Shown here one piece after another: positions 7,425-10,850 of a stretch of 10,850 nucleotides of DNA. Location of the stretch: NCBI GenBank assembly GCA_002403905.1, contig DHIR01000154.1:1-10850 (forward strand). Reading direction: 5' to 3'. Under the pieces are notes generated by a model that worked only from the letters and a program-made list of their open reading frames with translations, did not search any database and was not told the DNA's origin. How positions within the stretch are numbered: position 1 is the stretch's first letter; the number at the start of each line of letters is the position of its first letter. The DNA comes from Mucilaginibacter sp. UBA4741. Lineage in GTDB: Bacteria > Bacteroidota > Bacteroidia > Sphingobacteriales > Sphingobacteriaceae. The position numbers and the translations under genes are program-made.

Positions 7425-7626
7425 TTGTAGCAACGGATTTTAATCCGTTGGACACAGACAAGAAAAACAAATAAAAGAGCCGTAGGTTCGACCCATATAT
7501 AATTGAAGCGATTGGCAAACCCGTTGTTAATATGGGTCGTGCCTATGGCACTCATAAAATGGCGGCATATTCTTCAACGGGTTAAAACCCGTTGCTACAA
7601 CATACGTCGTGCCGATGGCACTCATA
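7425..7626. repeat. REP/REPIN-like mosaic of two palindrome families
   Basis: Family A is a 9-2-9 palindrome next to TTGTAG: CAACGGATT-TT-AATCCGTTG at 7431-7450 on the plus strand, and the inverted copy CAACGGGTT-AA-AACCCGTTG at 7575-7594 followed by CTACAA. The outer arms TTGTAGCAACGG (7425-7436) and CCGTTGCTACAA (7589-7600) match perfectly. Family B has the core GTGCC-N3-GGCAC: plus copies at 7536-7556 and 7606-7626 agree at 20 of 21 bases. A degraded minus copy at about 7478-7498 pairs with the first (CGACCCATAT against ATATGGGTCG at 7530-7539). The order is A+, B-, B+, A-, B+. Such paired palindromes are typical of REPINs mobilised by RAYT (IS200-like Y1) transposases; no such gene is in view. 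Confidence 0.75.
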
Positions 7627-7650
7627 CATTAATCAGAATATTCTGCGCCT

Positions 7651-7665
7651 TTGTTGGTGTTATCA
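7651..7665 (+). repeat. TTGTTGGTGTTATC repeat, half copy
   Basis: Starts with the same 10-base arm, TTGTTGGTGT, as the complete palindrome at 9087-9110. The complementary arm is degraded here (CAGCCGC). A second copy is at 8009-8030, where the right arm TACCAGCAA partly survives. Confidence 0.55.
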
Positions 7666-7887
7666 GCCGCTGTCCTAAGTTTGCAACTTCGGGCCTATAT
7701 GCTTGTAGTCTGCAACTATAGGCGTAATGCAGGTTTTGGCAAAATAGTCTAATACCTGGGATATGGGCGTTGCCTGCGGCCCACGCTGTACGCTCATACG
7801 CACACAAGGCGTTAGGCGCGGCCTGCCCTGAGGCCCTCGAAGGGGCCGGTATCCGCTCCCATCGTTAACGCGGCCACCTCTCCACCC

Positions 7888-7984
7888 CGTCATCGCGAAC
7901 GAGGTACGAGTGTGGCGATCTCTACACGATAGGTTGACGTGCGACCTGGCGCGCAGAGATAGCCACGCTTCGCTCGCTATGACG
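7888..7984. repeat. CGTCAT-type long imperfect inverted element
   Basis: The left arm (7888-7923, starting CGTCATCGCGAACGAGG and ending GATCTCT) matches the complement of the right arm (7955-7984, AGAGATAGCCACG...CGCTATGACG) with a few mismatches and a 6-base length difference. The arms enclose 31 bases. RNA from either strand would form a long hairpin. The CGTCAT-GCGA...AGAGAT pattern resembles dispersed intergenic repeats of Bacteroidota, from memory. No protein is encoded. Confidence 0.65.
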
Positions 7985-8008
7985 TGTTGGGGATGTGTGC
8001 GCCCGCCT

Positions 8009-8030
8009 TTGTTGGTGTTATTACCAGCAA
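8009..8030 (+). repeat. TTGTTGGTGTTATTACCAGCAA repeat, imperfect palindrome
   Basis: Second copy of the TTGTTGGTGT family. The right arm TACCAGCAA pairs imperfectly with the left. It lies in the gene-free island about 200 bases from the end of the minus-strand exported-protein gene. Confidence 0.55.
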
Positions 8031-8224
8031 AATGTGCGGTGGCATCATATGGTTTATAGCGTCACGAGTACGCCACGCTTTTGGCCTGCGCTGCATACTC
8101 GCGCCAGAAGATGAAAAATCTATACATAAGCATAACGGTATAGGCACAAGTAGCGTTTGCCCGCATGCCCAACTCGACATACTTGCGCCAGCGGGGGGGG
8201 CTTTTATATAAAGGTTCATTTATT

Positions 8225-9061
8225 TTAATCGAATTTACCAACTCTTGCTCTTTCTGTGCCGGAGTTAATGATATCCCAATACTGGGAGCTATTTAAACGG
8301 ATTAGTGGAAACAGCTTAAAAAAATAGGTTTTAATATTTGCCTGATAGGTCTCATGCGCCGCATCTATTATGGGTTTTCTTCTAACTGCCCAGATAACAC
8401 CGTTTTCTCCTTGGTAATCTACAAAATCATCATTATCCATATTTTTTTTAAACTCTGCTCCGCCACTGTAAAACACGAACTCATACTCTCGCTGTTCGAA
8501 ATGTTTTAAATACCTCGGCGTAATTTTTTCTTGAAGAAGATCTTTTGTATGATCTTTTAACAGGTCAAGTAATAATTTGTCATTAATTTTTAAGGGCTTA
8601 TAAGTATCAAAGGTTCCGAAGGCTTGAAAATACACTGATTCATGAAATTGCCAAACGAGCATTTTTTTATCCTTATCCAACAAAATATAGGGTGGTGTGC
8701 CTACTACAATAACCGTAGGCTCGCGATATGAAAATGAAAAAATACTGCTAACACCCATATCACTAAGCATCGCGATTTTATCTTTCATTTTTTCAGCGCG
8801 CGTTCCATAAAGCAGGTCCGTATATTTCGAGGAGTTTTCGGGGTTAACATTTATAGCATGAAATAATAAAAATGACCAGGCTATATCATCAACGGGTTGA
8901 TTATGGTTTAGCACAAGGTCGATGCATTGATCATACTTAGCCGCCGCCTTAAAATCATTTTTACGAGCTAATGAGTCTGCGTTTTGTATTAGAACCTTGA
9001 CATCCTGCGCTTTGCAATAAACGGTAGTGATAAGCAAAAAAAATAATATTGACTTTTTCAT
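8225..9061 (-). CDS. Exported protein of unknown function
   Basis: I do not recognise this 278-aa protein. Residues 1-19 form a Sec signal peptide (MKK, hydrophobic ILFFLLITTVY, cleavage likely after CKAQ). Cys16 is preceded by TVY, which is not a good lipobox, so a lipoprotein is unlikely. Residues 27-51 (NADSLARKNDFKAAAKYDQCI-like) resemble one TPR helix pair. The rest is mixed alpha/beta, with VIVVGTPPYILLDKDKKMLVWQFHES-like strands (117-142), an aromatic-rich EYEFVFYSGG (192-201) and a charged C-terminus ending in GKFD. The start is the only ATG giving a signal peptide; no Shine-Dalgarno is seen. The gene stands alone, with repeats on both sides and a strong hairpin (9087-9110) 26 bases upstream of its start. 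It is less GC-rich than the repeat island before it and the ATPase gene after it. Confidence 0.72.
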   Translation of the reverse strand: MKKSILFFLLITTVYCKAQDVKVLIQNADSLARKNDFKAAAKYDQCIDLVLNHNQPVDDIAWSFLLFHAINVNPENSSKYTDLLYGTRAEKMKDKIAMLSDMGVSSIFSFSYREPTVIVVGTPPYILLDKDKKMLVWQFHESVYFQAFGTFDTYKPLKINDKLLLDLLKDHTKDLLQEKITPRYLKHFEQREYEFVFYSGGAEFKKNMDNDDFVDYQGENGVIWAVRRKPIIDAAHETYQANIKTYFFKLFPLIRLNSSQYWDIINSGTERARVGKFD

Positions 9062-9086
9062 AATTCGTAGTTAATACTCTCCGCCG

Positions 9087-9110
9087 TTGTTGGTGTGATA
9101 ACACCAACAA
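9087..9110. repeat. Perfect 10-4-10 palindrome upstream of the exported-protein gene
   Basis: TTGTTGGTGT (9087-9096), loop GATA, ACACCAACAA (9101-9110). It lies 26 bases upstream of the minus-strand start at 9061, so it would form a hairpin in the mRNA leader if transcribed. It shares its left arm with the copies at 7651 and 8009, so it is a dispersed repeat rather than a gene-specific operator. Confidence 0.7.
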
Positions 9111-9190
9111 GGGCAGGGCAATATCTTTCACGTAGCTAAGATAACAGATTGAAATTACTTTTGGTCTTATTTTAGGACGAAACACAACCA

Positions 9191-9238
9191 AAAAGTCCCC
9201 GCTGGTTGAAGTTTAGCGATAGCGTAACTTCGGCCAGT
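9191..9238 (-). terminator. Hairpin after the ATPase gene, possible terminator
   Basis: Arms CTGG-TT-GAAGTT (9203-9214) and AACTTC-GG-CCAG (9227-9238) form a stem with an internal mismatch and a 12-base loop, itself partly self-complementary. It starts seven bases after the ATPase stop. On the minus strand, five T follow within eight bases of the stem (9195-9191). The form also resembles a dispersed Sphingobacteriaceae REP, so the terminator role may be secondary. Confidence 0.5.
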
Positions 9239-9244
9239 TTCGAA

Positions 9245-10336
9245 TCACACCTTCTCCAACCTCCTCACCAACCTTGCCACCGTACCTAACGAGCTATTGG
9301 TTTCGGCGGCTATGGCGCGCAGGCTTTTGCCCTGTTCATGCAGTTGGATCATGCGGTCCTCGGTAGCTTTGCGTTGCTGGTCGGTGTAGTGCAGCAGGTG
9401 GCGGGCCTCGGGTTCGCGACCGCAAATGTCAAAATGCAGGAAATTGTAAGGCTTTATCATGCGGCAAAGGCAAACGCTATCGGCACCGTGTACCAGCGTA
9501 CCGCTGCGTTGCTTTATTTGTTTAAGGTAGCGCAGGCTTTTATCGGTCTGGCTCTCGCCAATGGCAAAGGCGCTGTCTGTAAAGTTGATGAGCATTTTGC
9601 TGCCTTGCAGGTCATTACGGCCAATGGGCCTGGCGGGATTGCGCTTGGGTGTATGCGCCAGCACCAAAACAGACAGGCCGTACTGGTTCTTTATAGCCTG
9701 CAGTTTGCTCATTAACGCTACGGCGCTGGCGGCGGCTTCGGTACTGCTGCGCAGGCAGGTAATGTTATCAATTATCAGGATATGGGCGCCGCTGGTTATC
9801 AATACGTTCTCGATAGCGTTGTTAAGGTAGTCGGCATAGGTGGCAAACTTGCGGGCACCATCGGCCTCGGGGTTAAACACCAACCGCGTAAAGCCCGGGC
9901 CAAACTGGTAGTTGCCATGCAGATCGCTGCTGTAGCGTTTTTTAAATTACGCGGCGCTCAATTCGAAATCGAAATACAGCACTTTCTCTGCCGGTCGGCC
10001 GCCGCCAATACCGGGGATGGGTACGCCACGGCTCAGGCTATCGCCTATTTGCACGGCAAGGATGGATTTGCCTACGTTGGTATCGGCAAACATAATGCAT
10101 AGCTCGCCCTGGTACCAAAAATCGCCGAAGAGCATGCCCGCATTAGAGTCCTCCGGGGTTTCCAGCCAGTCGGCGGCGGGTTTAATAATGAAGGCATCGC
10201 CGCTGTCGGGCGGGCCTTGCAGGTATTTATCAAGCTGTTTGTTTTCTTTGGCGGTTAATTTCCGGTTCGACATGGACCGGATCAGCTCGATCTCGACGGG
10301 TCGTTCGAAGGTTGGGTTTTCTCTGTAACTACTCAT
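9245..10336 (-). pseudogene. RepA/RecA-like AAA ATPase with C-terminal HTH, interrupted by one in-frame TAA
   Basis: One reading frame of 363 codons, broken only by TAA at codon 130 (9949-9947). The N-terminal piece (codons 1-129) carries the Walker A ADTNVGKS (84-91) and the FDFELS strand (122-127). After the stop the frame continues without shift through FKKRYSSDLHGNYQFG and 21 codons in all before the next possible start (a weak TTG at 9883). The second piece has Walker B HILIIDN (185-191 of the whole), LAHTPKR with a sensor-like His228, and a C-terminal helix-turn-helix (about 325-360, SLRAIAAETNSSLGTVARL). This architecture matches RepA/DnaB-like hexameric ATPases (COG3598) found on plasmids and integrative elements, where they act in replication. 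The family position of the stop is often Gln, so a CAA-to-TAA change is likely. A sequencing error or very recent inactivation is possible. Visibly GC-richer than the left half. Confidence 0.8.
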
Positions 10337-10478
10337 TTATAAAAGTTTTTATGCAAGATACGGAGGATAAAAACCTAAAATGGTGGCACTGTTTTGTCAG
10401 TAGTGGTGGGGAGTGGGGAGTGTAGGGCGGTTGCCTTTGCGCGCTTGGCTTGCCCCGCTCAATTGCCGCGGTGGCTTT

Positions 10479-10502
10479 GTTCTTTTCCTTGATGAAAAGA
10501 AC
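10479..10502. repeat. GTTCTTTTC 9-6-9 hairpin
   Basis: GTTCTTTTC (10479-10487), loop CTTGAT, GAAAAGAAC (10494-10502), followed by CAAAAA. Hairpins of this type are familiar as dispersed intergenic repeats in Bacteroidota, from memory. It lies about 140 bases upstream of the minus-strand ATPase start. Confidence 0.65.
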
Positions 10503-10608
10503 CAAAAACTTAGCGCAGCGATCTCATCCGCACCATTAAAAACAAACAACAAGTGGATAAATCAAGTCATCCGGGAGGCTTCTTCGCCGCACAGGCCTTA
10601 TGCGCTGC

Positions 10609-10674
10609 AAATCAGGTAAAACCTAAGGCCCGGTCCTTTTGCCACCGCACGGCCCGACTTGTTTTACCTGATTT
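10609..10674. repeat. Perfect 14-bp inverted repeat
   Basis: AAATCAGGTAAAAC (10609-10622) and its exact complement (10661-10674) enclose 38 GC-rich bases. The interior has a possible secondary GGCCC/GGCC pairing. It has the same plan as the elements at 163-269 and 1358-1438: long perfect outer arms around a short GC-richer core, but with different arm sequence. Confidence 0.75.
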
Positions 10675-10850
10675 CGCCCGAAGCTGCCCGTATGACGGTT
10701 TATCTACAGAACCAAGATTTCGTATTATGAAAAATGCTAAAGAAGCGCAAAGGCCTGTCAGGGCGCGCGGCCGGGAGTCTGGCTTGAGCGGTGGCAGCGA
10801 TCGGCCTGACTTGATTTTTTTGGTTGCTTTTTGTATCAAGTGGCTGTTGC

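Larger units (their letters stand above)
7307..8224. other. 918-bp gene-free island of nested intergenic repeats
   Basis: No coherent reading frame spans this stretch; the short frames on both strands are translations of repeats. Read left to right it holds a CTAACGTTAG palindrome (7332-7341), a GAGGC-GCA-GCCTC hairpin (7404-7416), the REP mosaic (7425-7626), two TTGTTGGTGTTAT half-palindromes (7651-7663, 8009-8021), and a GCCTATA/TATAGGC inverted pair near 7695-7725. A GC-rich block follows (7760-7880), then a CGTCAT...ATGACG inverted element (7888-7984) and a run of eight G (8193-8200). The GC content rises visibly from about 7760. It separates the regulator module from the next gene and may be a site of accumulated REP/MITE insertions. 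Confidence 0.7.
10337..10850. other. Gene-free right end with repeats
   Basis: No credible gene: the short frames on both strands have low-complexity, repeat-like translations and no domain. It holds GGGGAGT direct repeats (about 10407-10420), the GTTCTTTTC hairpin (10479-10502), a 14-bp inverted repeat (10609-10674), and a 10-base inverted pair GCCTTTGCGC / GCGCAAAGGC (10433-10442 and 10745-10754). It ends with TTTGGTTGCTTTTTGTATCAAG near 10818-10840. This resembles, in opposite orientation, the TTTTGGTTCTTTTCATCAAG read on the minus strand at about 10504-10485. The pair suggests an inverted-repeat-bounded insertion cut by the window edge. Confidence 0.5.

Noticed and set aside
8193..8200. 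Run of eight G as a phase-variation tract
   Set aside because: It lies outside any gene, 24 bases past the stop at 8225, with no promoter visible nearby, so slippage would have no obvious effect.
7977..8219. Overlapping frames on both strands at about 7977-8219
   Set aside because: The two strands encode equally long frames through the same repeat. The composition is low-complexity, with no start context, so chance frames in GC-rich DNA.
7307..8224. CRISPR array
   Set aside because: The repeats are palindromic, unequal in spacing and mixed in orientation; there is no regular spacer pattern and no cas gene.
8961..9191. Minus-strand 76-codon frame overlapping the exported-protein start
   Set aside because: It overlaps the signal-peptide coding region out of frame and crosses the 9087-9110 palindrome; no recognisable protein.
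9245..9946. Frameshift as the cause of the split ATPase
   Set aside because: The distance between the two pieces is a multiple of three (453 bases from start to start), and the intervening codons read through in frame, so it is a nonsense codon.
9338..10102. Long plus-strand frames opposite the ATPase
   Set aside because: Antisense shadows of the GC-rich ATPase frame; the minus strand carries Walker A, Walker B and HTH motifs.
10413..10619. Plus-strand 68-codon frame (MGSVGRLPL...)
   Set aside because: It runs through the GTTCTTTTC hairpin and into the 14-bp inverted repeat. Its translation is typical of translated intergenic repeats, and it has no ribosome binding site.
10612..10839. Minus-strand 75-codon frame (MIQKATKKIK...)
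   Set aside because: Entirely inside repeat sequence, overlaps the inverted repeat, and has no domain or start signal.

Overview
The window looks like chromosomal DNA from a Bacteroidota bacterium, most likely family Sphingobacteriaceae (Mucilaginibacter/Pedobacter type). The reasons are the protein families, starts mostly without Shine-Dalgarno sequences, a TTG-N19-TAnnTTTG-like promoter, and dense REP-like intergenic palindromes. The genus is an inference; no rRNA or housekeeping marker is present.

Left part (about 1-5550): four genes on the minus strand. In transcription order they are a Tat-exported Gfo/Idh/MocA oxidoreductase (4122-5474), an exported GH29 alpha-L-fucosidase with an extra C-terminal beta-sandwich (2297-4066), an exported CE1/esterase-D-like serine esterase (1449-2282), then, after a perfect 15-bp inverted repeat, a cytosolic MgrA/YghZ-type aldo/keto reductase (318-1307). 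The first three are closely spaced and all carry export signals, so they read as a small periplasmic glycan-processing operon. No SusC/SusD pair is in view.

Middle (5663-7306): a membrane-anchored, OmpR-type winged-helix regulator on the minus strand, divergent from a small exported protein on the plus strand. The latter has a tandem KKWE...PxG motif and no family I recognise. The shared intergenic region has a Shine-Dalgarno for the plus gene and three TTTACA boxes in front of the regulator. I infer a regulator/target pair.

Right part (7307-10850): an approximately 0.9-kb gene-free island packed with nested palindromic repeats (7307-8224), an unrecognised exported protein (8225-9061), and a RepA/RecA-like AAA ATPase with a C-terminal HTH (9245-10336). 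The ATPase frame is intact except for one in-frame TAA, so it is annotated as a pseudogene. The window ends in another gene-free stretch with strong inverted repeats (10337-10850). The ATPase family and the repeat density suggest mobile-element remnants, but no integrase, transposase or RAYT gene is visible.
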